Assembly (NCBI RefSeq): GCF_002891295.1 | Contig: NZ_LGUI01000007.1 | Span: 1-64,000, forward strand | Source of the DNA: Streptomyces eurocidicus | Lineage (GTDB): Bacteria; Actinomycetota; Actinomycetes; Streptomycetales; Streptomycetaceae | Direction of reading: 5' to 3' | DNA length: 64,000 bases | Program-made: the position numbers and the translations under genes | The notes under the pieces: generated by a model | Told to the model about the DNA's origin: nothing | Databases searched by the model: none | Seen by the model: only the letters and a program-made list of their open reading frames with translations | Shown here: positions 1-12,103 of the stretch, piece by piece | Position numbering within the stretch: the first letter of the stretch is position 1 | Layout: each line of letters starts with the position of its first letter

Positions 1-1215
1 GGGGCCCCGGGCCGGCCCGCCACGGGCGGCCCGTGCCTCCGGGCGCCCCCGGCGGTCCGCAGGGCCCGGAGGGGTGCACGCCGCGGCGACGATGCTCGCC
101 GGTCCGGGTGCGCCCGGCGCCCGACGCCGCCGGGCGCACCCGGCGCACCGGCGGCCCCGCACGCCCCCGCCGCTCCCGTGCCGCCCGGTGCGCCCGGCGC
201 GTACGGCTATCCGCAAGCCCCCTCCGGGCTGCCGACGGTCGGGCCCGGCTACATGGCCGTACTGCGCTATCGCGCGCCCGACGGTTCCGAGCAGCAGCTC
301 ATCCGGCGCAGCGCGCCGGGTACGCCGCACCCTGAGTGGCAGATCCTGCACGAGCTGCGGGCGATGAACGTGCCGCCGCAGCAGGTGCTGGAGCTGCACA
401 CGGAGCTGGAGTCGTGCGACCTGCCGGGCGGTTACTGCGCCCGTATGGTGCGTGAGACCTGGCCGCAGGTGCGGGTGAGCCACACGGCCGCGTACGGGCG
501 TGACCACGCGACCCGGCAGCAGGGCGTGCGGCACCTGGTGGAGCACCAGGGCGAGCTGCACCAGGTGGCGGACGGCCCGGCGCGGCCGGCGCCGAACCGG
601 GTGCCGCTGCCGCACCCGCAGCAGGTGCGGCAGGTGCCTCCGGTGGGTCCGGAGGGCGTCGCCCGGGAGCTGGCGGAGTCGTTCGGCCCGCAGGGCGTGT
701 TCCGGTTCGACCAGCGCGCGGTGTCGCGGCAGGGCGTGCCGGACATCGTGGCGCAGACGCTGGTGTGGGCGGGGCTGCCGGTGGATTTCGGCCCGTTCTT
801 CTGGGGTCAGGCGCAGCCGGGCCGGCCGGTGCCGACGCTGGGGGAGCTGGCGGCGGAGCGCGGGGTGCGGGCGGCCCCGGACGCCGGTTCGTATCTGGTG
901 ATGGGCAGCGACTACGGGCGGCAGCTGTGCGTGCAGTACGGCACGGCGCACATCGTGGCGGTGCCGATGGAGGCGGGACCGGACGGCGGGCCGGTGCCAC
1001 CGCAGTTCGTCAACACGAGCCTTCCTCAGTTCGTACGCTCTTTGGCTCTGCTCGGGAAGATGTGGCGCTGGCGCTACGGGCTGACGCCGGAGCAGGCCGG
1101 GCGCTGGACCGTGGACTTCCAGGAGCAGTTGCTGGCGCTGGACCCGGCGGCGCTGGCATCCGCGGAGAACTGGTGGGCCGTGCTGGTCGAGCAGATGTGG
1201 GACGGTCTCTTCTAG
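1..1215 (+). CDS. SUKH-4 / nucleotide-deaminase-like protein, 5' end outside window
   Basis: The reading frame is open from base 1. An internal ATG at 178 sits inside a Gly/Pro/Ala-rich linker, so the true start is probably upstream. The part after 178 is 345 aa. Residues 60-95 of that part carry a W/LHEL segment followed by TELESC and a second Cys seven residues later, reminiscent of the YwqJ/SCP1.201-like nucleic-acid deaminase zinc site. The C-terminal half (from about residue 155) resembles SUKH-4 (SMI1/KNR4-type) immunity proteins, with a WGQAQ region, a VMGSDYG segment and a Trp-rich end. Such fusions occur in Streptomyces core genomes, and their function is not established. The first ~120 bases look Arg-rich in this frame but Gly/Pro-rich in frame 3, which hints at a frameshift or sequence error in the repetitive linker. 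A hairpin terminator follows at 1240. Confidence 0.6.
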   Translation, partial: GAPGRPATGGPCLRAPPAVRRARRGARRGDDARRSGCARRPTPPGAPGAPAAPHAPAAPVPPGAPGAYGYPQAPSGLPTVGPGYMAVLRYRAPDGSEQQLIRRSAPGTPHPEWQILHELRAMNVPPQQVLELHTELESCDLPGGYCARMVRETWPQVRVSHTAAYGRDHATRQQGVRHLVEHQGELHQVADGPARPAPNRVPLPHPQQVRQVPPVGPEGVARELAESFGPQGVFRFDQRAVSRQGVPDIVAQTLVWAGLPVDFGPFFWGQAQPGRPVPTLGELAAERGVRAAPDAGSYLVMGSDYGRQLCVQYGTAHIVAVPMEAGPDGGPVPPQFVNTSLPQFVRSLALLGKMWRWRYGLTPEQAGRWTVDFQEQLLALDPAALASAENWWAVLVEQMWDGLF

Positions 1216-1239
1216 GGGGCCGACCGGCGTGTTGAGGGC

Positions 1240-1278
1240 GCAGGGCGTTCGACCCTTGAGGAGGGTCGGACGCCCTGC
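1240..1278 (+). terminator. Hairpin terminator after the SUKH-like gene
   Basis: A 16-bp inverted repeat (arms 1240-1255 and 1263-1278, one G-U type mismatch) encloses a 7-nt loop just after the stop codon at 1215. There is no long T-run, as is usual in high-GC actinomycetes. Confidence 0.7.
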
Positions 1279-1410
1279 TGTCGTCGGTCGGCGCATTCTT
1301 GACAGAGGAAGCGGGCGGAGTGTCGTGTTTCGGGCGGTTCCGTCGTCCAGGAATGATGTGCGCCGGACCGCGTCACATACCGGATATCCGGGATAAAAGG
1401 GGCTTCAAGG

Positions 1411-2316
1411 ATGAGTGCATCGGTATCTCCTGACGGTTTCTCCGTGGTACGGGGCCGTGGTTACCGTCCTGATCAGGTGGAGCGCGCTCTCGCCGAGTAC
1501 GCGCGCCGGCGCGACGACGCGTGGGAGCGCGCCGCCCGGCTGACCGTGCTGGCGCGCGAGATGGAGGACGAGGTCGCGCGCCTCGCGCAGGTCGTGGCCC
1601 AGCTTCCGCCGCAGACCTACGAGCAGCTGGGCCACCGGGCCCAGGGGCTGCTGTTCACGGCGCAGGCCGAGGCGGCGGGGCTGCGCGAGCGCGCGGAGGC
1701 GGCGTCGGTCGAGCTGATGGACACGGCGGAGGGCCATGCGCGCGCGGTGCGGGACTCCGCGCACGAGCACGCGGTGGCCGTGCGCGCGGAGGCGGAGGAC
1801 TGGGGGCGCCGGGCCCTGGAGGCGGCCGAGGCCGTCGCCGAGGACGTGGGCGCCGTGGCCCGCCGCGAGGTGAAGGAGCGCCGTGAGGAGTCCCTCGCGG
1901 CACTGAAGGAGATGCGGCAGCGCACGGCAGCGGTCCTCGCGGACCAGGAGAAGGGCCACGCGGAGCGCTGGGAGACGGCCGGCCGCGAGATCGCCGAGCG
2001 CGAGGCGGCGCTGGACGTGCGGATCGCCGCCATGGAGGAGTACGCGCGCAACGCGCTGGCCGAGGCGCAGCGGCGCTACGCGGAGGCCGAGGAGGCCGCG
2101 CGGCACGGCCAGGAGGACGCGGAGGCGCAGGGCGTGGCGCTGATCTCGCACGCGCGGGTGCGCGAGGAGCGGGTGGCCCGGGACACGGAGCGGGTGCTGC
2201 GGGAGCACGACGAGCGGCGGGAGGAGCTGCGGGCGCACATGGCGCACGTACGGCACAGCCTCGCCGCGCTGACGGGGAAGCCGGTCGCGGAGGACCTGGG
2301 CGCGGGGGAGCTGTGA
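1411..2316 (+). CDS. Coiled-coil DivIVA/cellulose-binding-like protein
   Basis: This is a 301-aa, highly charged protein. The N-terminus (residues 9-25, with the FSVVRGRGYRPDQVE pattern) matches the short DivIVA-like membrane or polar-targeting segment seen in Streptomyces proteins annotated as cellulose-binding or DivIVA-like. Residues ~30-290 are almost uninterrupted heptad-rich Ala/Glu/Arg helix, predicting a long coiled coil. No enzymatic motif is visible. A role in cytoskeletal or polar-growth scaffolding (as for FilP/Scy-type proteins) is inferred from architecture only. The ATG at 1411 follows an AAGG ribosome site, and a CCGGATATCCGG palindrome lies at about 1380-1391 upstream. The gene is transcribed toward the convergent transglycosylase gene at 2417. 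Confidence 0.7.
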   Translation: MSASVSPDGFSVVRGRGYRPDQVERALAEYARRRDDAWERAARLTVLAREMEDEVARLAQVVAQLPPQTYEQLGHRAQGLLFTAQAEAAGLRERAEAASVELMDTAEGHARAVRDSAHEHAVAVRAEAEDWGRRALEAAEAVAEDVGAVARREVKERREESLAALKEMRQRTAAVLADQEKGHAERWETAGREIAEREAALDVRIAAMEEYARNALAEAQRRYAEAEEAARHGQEDAEAQGVALISHARVREERVARDTERVLREHDERREELRAHMAHVRHSLAALTGKPVAEDLGAGEL

Positions 2317-2416
2317 GCTCCCCCGCGCCCCCCGCGGCGGCGCGGCGTCCCCGGCCGCCGGGCGGCCGCTGAGCCCGCCCGGCGACCGGGGGCCGGGGTC
2401 CGGTGCGGAGCCCCGG

Positions 2417-4261
2417 TTACGACGTGGCGCCGGCCTTCTTCGCGGGTGCGGTCGAGGGGGGCGTGGACGGCGTGGCTGGCGAGCCGGTCTCCTTCCCGCC
2501 CTGGTCCTGGTCCTGGTCCTGGGCCGGCTTCTGATCCTGCTGTCGCACGAGCAGCTGGACGACCAGGGTCTTCCCGTCGGCCGTCGTCACCCGTAGCGCG
2601 TAGCCCCCCGTGTTCTTGTCCGCGAACAGCTCGGGCAGCATGAGCTTGCCCTCCCCGTTGGTCCGCTCGAGGGTGAGCGTGCGGACCGGCCTCCCCTGGT
2701 CGTCCTTGAAGTAGGGGCCGGAGGTCGCGTCCTTCTCGCCGTTCGTGGCGGTCACCGTGGCGGTCAGACCGAGGTTGGCGACGGGCTTGCCGTTCTTCGT
2801 GGCGATGACCGTAAGGCGCTTGGCAAAGGCGCTGTCCGGGGCGGCCATGAACGTGTCGTTGCCGACCTGCTTGAGGGTGTCGGCTTGCGGGGCCACGACC
2901 TTGGCGTAGAAGTCGACGGGCTTGACGCCCCGAACGTCGACGGTGGCCCGTACGGAGAAGTCGCCGGACCGGTCGCCCGCGACGACGGCCTGTGATGCGG
3001 AGGCGACGCCGTTCTTGTCGGTGGTGGCCGTGACCTTGGTGACCTTGGTCGCCTTGGCACCGCTCCGGAAGTAGGCGTCGGTGTCGCCGATGATCTCGAA
3101 GGTCACCTGGACGCCCGCGACCGGCTTGCCGGTGCGGTCCGTGGCGCGTACGCGGGCCCGCTCGTCGAAGGCCGTGCCCTCGGTGGTCTGCCACCTCTCG
3201 GCGACGTCCTTACGGTCGAGGTGGGCGACGGGCGCGGGCTTCCCGGGAGTCGGCTTTTCCGGGGTCGGCTTCTCCGGCGTGGGCTTTTCCGGGGTCGGCT
3301 TCTGAGGCGTGGGCTTCTGCGGGCCGGGCTTCTGAGGCGTCGGCTTCGCCGGGCTCGTCGAGCCGCCCGTGGAGCCGCCCGTCGAGCCGCCCGGGGTGTT
3401 CCCCGGCTTCCGGTCCGGCGGGACCGGCGTGGTGCCCGGGGTGGAGGGCGCGGGGCTGCCGCCGCCCGGCAGGGCCGGCAGCTCGGCGACGTCGCCGGAC
3501 TGGTACTTCCGCATCCAGGCGAGGACGGCGGTGACGTACTCGCGGGACGGGTTGTAGCGGAGGATGGCCTTGTCGAGGTCCTCCGGCTTGTTCATGTCCC
3601 GGCCGTCGGCGCAGAGGTAGCGCGCGGTGCCGAGGGCGGCGTCGTAGATGTTGTTGGGGTCCTTGACGCCGTCGCCGTTGCCGTCGGAGGCGAAGCTCTC
3701 CCAGGTGGAGGGGATGAACTGGGTGGGGCCGACGGCCCGGTCGAAGACGGGGTCGTCGTCGTAGCGGCCGCCGTCGGTGTCCCGGACCACGGCGAACTGC
3801 CCGCCCGTCAGGCGGGGGCCGAGGATCTTCCGGTCGCTGCGGCCGTCGGGCAGCAGCTGTCTGCCCTCCAGGGTGCCGTGGTGCGACTCCACCATGCCGA
3901 TGCCGGCGATGAGCTCCCAGGGGATGTGGCAGTCCGGCCGGTCGGTCCGCATGGCCTGGGCCGCCTTGCGGTAGGCGTCCAGGGCGGTCGCGGGGATGCC
4001 CGTGGCGGCGTCCGACCCGTCGAGCCTCTTGTCGGGCGGGGGCAGCGGGCCCGGGGAGCGGGGCTTGAGGTCCGGCAGGGTGAGGTTGGGCGTGCCGTGC
4101 GGCAGGCCCTGGGGGTTGTCGGGGCCGGGCTTGGTGTCGTCGGCGTCGGCGATGTTGTGCGGCGGGCTGACGCCGACGGCGGCGGTGAGGCTGGCGACGA
4201 GCAGGGCCGTGCACAGACCCTGCCGGGAAACGCTGGCAGCGCGGGTACGGAGTATCTTCAC
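2417..4261 (-). CDS. Secreted lytic transglycosylase with Pro/Thr/Lys linker and Ig-like domains
   Basis: The GTG start at 4261 (614 aa) is chosen because a GGAGGAA ribosome site precedes it by about 7 nt and a signal peptide follows (Arg-rich start, then a hydrophobic stretch to about residue 30). Residues ~85-255 form an MltB-like lytic transglycosylase (SLT) domain: IPWELIAGIGMVES contains the catalytic-type Glu, followed by GPTQFIPSTWESF and a DGNGDG calcium-like loop. A low-complexity linker (~290-350) with repeated KPTPEKPTP units follows, then two Ig-like/Big-1-type beta domains with conserved G-KPVA-V or G-KPVANLG turns. The enzyme should cleave peptidoglycan glycan strands outside the membrane, with the Ig domains probably placing it in the wall. 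The linker is encoded by tandem 12-18 bp DNA repeats (about 3237-3350), a likely length-variable spot. Confidence 0.85.
   Translation of the reverse strand: MKILRTRAASVSRQGLCTALLVASLTAAVGVSPPHNIADADDTKPGPDNPQGLPHGTPNLTLPDLKPRSPGPLPPPDKRLDGSDAATGIPATALDAYRKAAQAMRTDRPDCHIPWELIAGIGMVESHHGTLEGRQLLPDGRSDRKILGPRLTGGQFAVVRDTDGGRYDDDPVFDRAVGPTQFIPSTWESFASDGNGDGVKDPNNIYDAALGTARYLCADGRDMNKPEDLDKAILRYNPSREYVTAVLAWMRKYQSGDVAELPALPGGGSPAPSTPGTTPVPPDRKPGNTPGGSTGGSTGGSTSPAKPTPQKPGPQKPTPQKPTPEKPTPEKPTPEKPTPGKPAPVAHLDRKDVAERWQTTEGTAFDERARVRATDRTGKPVAGVQVTFEIIGDTDAYFRSGAKATKVTKVTATTDKNGVASASQAVVAGDRSGDFSVRATVDVRGVKPVDFYAKVVAPQADTLKQVGNDTFMAAPDSAFAKRLTVIATKNGKPVANLGLTATVTATNGEKDATSGPYFKDDQGRPVRTLTLERTNGEGKLMLPELFADKNTGGYALRVTTADGKTLVVQLLVRQQDQKPAQDQDQDQGGKETGSPATPSTPPSTAPAKKAGATS
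3237..3350 (-). repeat. In-frame short tandem repeat coding Lys-Pro-Thr-Pro linker
   Basis: Units of about 18 bp (ggcttttccggggtc and close variants, read on the plus strand) are repeated at least six times inside the transglycosylase gene. They encode the KPTPEKPTPQK spacer. Copy number is likely to vary between strains. Confidence 0.7.
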
Positions 4262-4735
4262 TGGCTGCTTCCTCCGGAGGCCGTCGGCCGGTGCGAAGGG
4301 GGTCGCACAGTGCCCCCCTCGGCCATGAACCCGAACACTAATTCTCTCCGGACCCAATTGTCTTGTCCGGGGACCGGCTTCACGCATTCTTCGCTCTTCG
4401 TTCCCCGCGCGGGCGCCGTCCATGGGGGCGCACCGCCGGTGCCGGGGCGTACGGTCGCGCGACCGGCGCGACCCTGAGACGGGGGCGCGGAGAACGTCGC
4501 ATCCCCTAGGGGGTGTTCCCCGCAATCTCCTCCCCGCGGCTCGTCCCGAAGCAGGAGGAGGGGGACCCAGGGCCTACCTAGCCTTCTTACGGACGGCCGG
4601 AGTGCGGGGGTGGGGTCAGCCCCACCTCGGATACACGGAGCAGCACCATCGCGGCCGGTACCCGCATTCCCGCAGGCTGAGTACATGGCCCGGTGGCACG
4701 GACGCACCGGGCGGAACAGGCAAGAGGAGACCCAC
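4262..4735. other. Divergent intergenic region, transglycosylase / ABC transporter
   Basis: About 470 bases separate two divergent genes. I see no convincing ORF. A 6-bp inverted repeat, CCGGAC (4348-4353) and GTCCGG (4365-4370), lies in an AT-richer patch, and a CCCCTAGGGGG palindrome is near 4504-4514. These could be regulatory sites, but no clear -10/-35 pair was found. Confidence 0.35.
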
Positions 4736-5524
4736 GTGACTACCGCTGTATCGATTCCCAGGACCGGGGGCAGTGGAGGGCATACGGCTGTCGCGGCGAG
4801 CGCCCGTCAGGTCGTGAAGGCGTACGGATCCGGGGAGACCCGGGTCACCGCCCTCGACCGGGTGGACGTGGACATCGCCCGTGGGCAGTTCACCGCCATC
4901 ATGGGACCCTCGGGTTCCGGCAAGTCGACGCTGATGCACTGCCTGGCGGGGCTCGACACCGTCACCTCCGGCCAGATCTTCATCGACTCGACCGAGATAA
5001 CCGGTCTCAAGGACAAGAAGCTCACCCGGCTGCGCCGGGACCGGATCGGCTTTATCTTCCAGGCGTTCAACCTGCTGCCGACGCTCAGCGCCCTTGAGAA
5101 CATCACGCTCCCCATGGACATCGCCGGCCGTAAGCCGGACAAGGAGTGGCTGGACCGGGTCGTGGAGACCGTCGGCCTCGCGGGGCGGCTCAAGCACCGC
5201 CCGAACCAGCTCTCCGGTGGTCAGCAGCAGCGCGTCGCCGTGGCCCGCGCCCTCGCCGCCCGGCCGGAGATCATCTTCGGTGACGAGCCGACCGGCAACC
5301 TCGACTCGCGGGCCGGCGCCGAGGTGCTGGGCTTCCTGCGGCGCTCCGTGGACGAGCTGGGCCAGACCATCGTCATGGTCACCCATGACCCGGTGGCCGC
5401 CTCGTACGCCGACCGTGTGCTGTACCTCGCCGACGGCCGGATCGTCGACGAGATGCACTCCCCGACCGCCGACGCGGTGCTCGAGCGCATGAAGAACTTC
5501 GACGCGCGTGGACGGGTGTCGTGA
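4736..5524 (+). CDS. ABC transporter ATP-binding protein (MacB/LolD type)
   Basis: The protein is 262 aa from GTG 4736, which follows an AAGAGGAGA ribosome site. Upstream in-frame codons lack family similarity. Walker A (GPSGSGKST) is at about residue 57, the Q-loop at FQAFNLLP, the signature LSGGQQQR at about 159, Walker B ending GDEP at about 180, and the H-loop at MVTHDP. It powers the FtsX-type permease encoded immediately downstream, whose GTG start overlaps this stop codon (GTGA). The pair belongs to the MacB/LolCDE-like mechanotransmission class, usually moving lipids, lipoproteins or peptides, or acting on cell-wall enzymes. The substrate is unknown. A closely similar ATPase is encoded at 36386-37171. 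Confidence 0.92.
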   Translation: MTTAVSIPRTGGSGGHTAVAASARQVVKAYGSGETRVTALDRVDVDIARGQFTAIMGPSGSGKSTLMHCLAGLDTVTSGQIFIDSTEITGLKDKKLTRLRRDRIGFIFQAFNLLPTLSALENITLPMDIAGRKPDKEWLDRVVETVGLAGRLKHRPNQLSGGQQQRVAVARALAARPEIIFGDEPTGNLDSRAGAEVLGFLRRSVDELGQTIVMVTHDPVAASYADRVLYLADGRIVDEMHSPTADAVLERMKNFDARGRVS

Positions 5525-8094
5525 CCGTCCTCAAGACCTCCCTGCGCAATTTCCTCGCGCACAAGGGCCGCATGGCGCTCTCCGCCGTCGCGGTCCTGCT
5601 CTCGGTGGCGTTCGTGTGCGGCACGCTCGTCTTCACCGACACCATGAACGCCACGTTCGACAAGCTCTTCGCCAACACCGCCTCGGACGTGTCCGTCGGC
5701 CCGGAGAAGAACGACGACGCGCAGGCGACCGGCAGGCCGGCGACGGTCCCGGCCTCCTTGCGGGAGAAGCTCGCCAAGGTCGACGGCGTCGCCAAGGTCG
5801 AGCCGTCGGCCAACAGCCGGCAGCTGACCGTCGTCGACGGGCGGAAGAAGAACCTCAGCCCCACCTCCGGCGCCCCCACCGTGGGCACCAACTGGGACGA
5901 GAGCCAGAAGAAGTCCGTCGAGATCACCAGCGGCCACGAGCCGCACGGCCCGGCCGAGGCCGTCCTCGACTCCGACACCGCCGACAAGCACGGCGTGCGG
6001 ACGGGCGACACGCTCCGGGTGATCGCCGCCCCGGGCGACTTCACCGTCAAGGTCGTCGGCATCGCCACGTACAAGACCACGAACCCCGGCGCGGCCGTCC
6101 TCTACTTCGACACCCCGACCGCCCAGGCGAAGCTCCTCGGCAGCACGGACGCGTTCAGCGGCTACGGGCTGACCGCCGCCTCCGGTGTCAGCGACGAGCA
6201 GCTCAAGGAGCGGGTCTCCGCCGCCCTCGGCTCCTCCGCCGGCGACTACGCCCTGCGGACCGCCGCCGAGAGCAAGGAGGAGAACAAGAAGGACGTCGGT
6301 TCCTTCCTGGACGTCATGAAGTACGCGCTGCTCGGCTTCGCCGGCATCGCCGTCCTCGTGGGTGTCTTCCTCATCGTCAACACCTTCTCGATGCTGGTCG
6401 CCCAGCGCACCCGGGAGATCGGCCTGATGCGGGCCATCGGCTCCAGCCGCCCGCAGATCATGCGCTCGGTGCTGGTGGAGGCCGTACTGCTCGGTGTCGT
6501 CGGCTCGGTGCTGGGTATCGGCGGCGGTGTGGCGCTGGCCGTCGGGCTGATGGAGCTCATGGGCTCCATGGGCATGAAGCTCGACACCTCGGAGCTGACG
6601 ATCAAGGCCACGACGCCGGTCGTGGGCCTGGTCATCGGGGTGTTCGTCACCCTGCTCGCCTCCTGCCTGCCGGCCTTCAAGGCCACCAAGATCTCCCCGA
6701 TGGCCGCCCTGCGTGACGCGGGCACCCCGGCCGACGGCAAGGCCGGCAAGGTGCGCACGGTGATCGGCCTGGTGCTGACCGCCGCGGGCGGGCTGGCGCT
6801 GGTCGCCGCCGCCAAGGCCGACACCGCGGCCGCGGGCTCGGGGATGCTCGGCCTCGGTGTCCTCCTCACCCTCGTCGGCTTCGTCGTCGTCGGGCCGCTG
6901 CTGGCCGGCCTGGTGGTGCGGGTGATCAGCGCGGTCGTGCTGCGGGTCTTCGGGCCCGTCGGCCGCCTCGCCGAGCGGAACGCGCTGCGCAACCCGCGCC
7001 GTACGGGCGCCACCGCCTCGGCGCTGATGATCGGGCTCGCGCTGGTCGCGGCGCTGTCGGTGGTGGGCTCCTCGATGGTGGCCTCGGCCACCGAGCAGCT
7101 CGACAAGTCGGTGGGCGCCGACTTCATCATCCAGAACGAGAACGAGCAGCCGCTCAGCCCCGCCCAGAGCAAGGCCATCCGGTCGGCGGGCGACGTCGCG
7201 CACCTCACCCCGATCACGACCGTCAACGCCAAGCTCACCCTCCCCGACGGCAAGACCGTCAAGCAGGGTCTCAACGCCTCGGTGGCCACCTACGGCGAGG
7301 ACCTGGCCACGGAGACGGTGCAGGGCAGGTTCGCGGAGGTCTGGGGCAAGGACGCCATGTCCGTGCCGGAGGGCTTCGCCAAGGACCACGGCATCAAGCT
7401 CGGGGACAAGCTGACCGTCGCCATGGTCGAGGGACGCACGGCCGGGCTCCGGGTGAAGGCCATCACCTCGGACGACACCAGCATCAACAAGGGCGGGATG
7501 TTCCTCGCCCTGGACACCGCCCGGCAGTACCTGCCGGCGGACAAGATGCCGCTGGACATGCTGGTGTTCGCCAAGGCCGCCGACGGCAAGGCCAAGGAGG
7601 CCGCCGAGTCGCTCAAGGCGGCGGTGGCGGACTACCCGCAGATCAAGGTCCGTGACCAGGCCGACTACAAGAAGCTGATCAAGGACCAGGTCGGCCGGCT
7701 GCTCAACATGATCTACGGTCTGCTGGGCCTGGCGATCGTCGTCGCGGTGCTGGGCGTCGTAAACACCCTGGCGCTGTCGGTCGTCGAGCGCACCCGGGAG
7801 ATCGGCCTGCTGCGGGCCATCGGTCTCTCCCGCCGCCAGATGCGCCGGATGATCCGCCTGGAGTCGGTCGTCATCGCCCTCTTCGGCGCCCTGCTCGGCC
7901 TCGGCCTCGGCATGGCGTGGGGCACCACGGCCCAGAAGCTGCTGGCCCTCCAGGGCCTCGGCGTCCTGGACATCCCCTGGCCGACGATCACCACGGTCTT
8001 CCTGGGCTCGGCCGTCGTGGGCCTGCTGGCCGCGCTGGTCCCGGCGTTCCGCGCGGGCCGGATGAACGTCCTGAAGGCCATCGCCACCGACTGA
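5521..8094 (+). CDS. ABC transporter permease, duplicated FtsX domains
   Basis: The protein is 857 aa. It begins with GTG at 5521, overlapping the ATPase stop by four bases. An N-terminal membrane segment (about residues 17-38) is followed by a MacB-like periplasmic-core domain (~40-245), then a three-helix FtsX block (~265-400) with the VAQRTREIGLMRAIG coupling motif. A second half follows: helices ~415-480, another extracellular domain ~520-725, and a final FtsX block ~735-857 carrying VVERTREIGLLRAIG. This two-FtsX layout is typical of actinobacterial transporters of this group. It is translationally coupled to the ATPase, and a strong hairpin terminator follows. Confidence 0.9.
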   Translation: MTVLKTSLRNFLAHKGRMALSAVAVLLSVAFVCGTLVFTDTMNATFDKLFANTASDVSVGPEKNDDAQATGRPATVPASLREKLAKVDGVAKVEPSANSRQLTVVDGRKKNLSPTSGAPTVGTNWDESQKKSVEITSGHEPHGPAEAVLDSDTADKHGVRTGDTLRVIAAPGDFTVKVVGIATYKTTNPGAAVLYFDTPTAQAKLLGSTDAFSGYGLTAASGVSDEQLKERVSAALGSSAGDYALRTAAESKEENKKDVGSFLDVMKYALLGFAGIAVLVGVFLIVNTFSMLVAQRTREIGLMRAIGSSRPQIMRSVLVEAVLLGVVGSVLGIGGGVALAVGLMELMGSMGMKLDTSELTIKATTPVVGLVIGVFVTLLASCLPAFKATKISPMAALRDAGTPADGKAGKVRTVIGLVLTAAGGLALVAAAKADTAAAGSGMLGLGVLLTLVGFVVVGPLLAGLVVRVISAVVLRVFGPVGRLAERNALRNPRRTGATASALMIGLALVAALSVVGSSMVASATEQLDKSVGADFIIQNENEQPLSPAQSKAIRSAGDVAHLTPITTVNAKLTLPDGKTVKQGLNASVATYGEDLATETVQGRFAEVWGKDAMSVPEGFAKDHGIKLGDKLTVAMVEGRTAGLRVKAITSDDTSINKGGMFLALDTARQYLPADKMPLDMLVFAKAADGKAKEAAESLKAAVADYPQIKVRDQADYKKLIKDQVGRLLNMIYGLLGLAIVVAVLGVVNTLALSVVERTREIGLLRAIGLSRRQMRRMIRLESVVIALFGALLGLGLGMAWGTTAQKLLALQGLGVLDIPWPTITTVFLGSAVVGLLAALVPAFRAGRMNVLKAIATD

Positions 8095-8120
8095 TCCCTC
8101 AACCGGGGGTCCGCCGGACC

Positions 8121-8170
8121 CGGCCCGGCCCGGACGCGCCACGGGGGTGCGCGTCCGGGCCGGGCCGTTT
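8121..8170 (+). terminator. Strong hairpin terminator after ABC pair
   Basis: A perfect 19-bp GC-only stem (8121-8139 with 8149-8167) with a 9-nt loop is followed by TTTCCTTT. It ends the ABC operon before mfd. Confidence 0.85.
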
Positions 8171-8358
8171 CCTTTCCCGTCCTTCCGTTCCTGTCCTTCC
8201 TTGGCTTTTCGTGCCGTCCGCCGCGCGGACCGGCCCGGGCGAATCGTTCCAGCGGTGTCCGTCGGCCCACCGTCGTAGGCTGGGGGCACCCCGGCCCGTA
8301 CGTACGTGTCGGGCGATTCGCGTTGTCCCTCACGTCCAACCGGGATCGGAAGCCCTTC

Positions 8359-11916
<3,558 letters not shown>

Positions 11917-12000
11917 GGCTTTTCCCGCCCCGGACCCCGGTCCTCAAGCTCCCCAGCTACCGCTGCTACCGCTGGGGGTGCCCCCGGACGGGCTGAAAAT

Positions 12001-12090
12001 CAGCCTGTCCGGCGCTTGAGGACACCGCGCGTCAGCGCGGAACGGGGGCCCGGGGCGCCAGCCCCGGTTCCGGGAAGGGGCGGGTAGGGG
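12001..12090 (+). repeat. Dispersed intergenic repeat, copy 1
   Basis: Starting with CAGCCTGTCCGGCGCTTGAG at 12001, this stretch recurs in inverted orientation near 20401-20474, sharing the GGACACCGCGCG and GGGGGCCCGGGGCG blocks. It is a Streptomyces-style interspersed intergenic element with internal dyad symmetry. Function is unknown. Confidence 0.7.
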
Positions 12091-12103
12091 AAAGATCCCC
12101 CGG

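Noticed and set aside
3237..3350. CRISPR array
   Set aside because: The repeats are short, contiguous and in frame within a coding gene, with no spacers.
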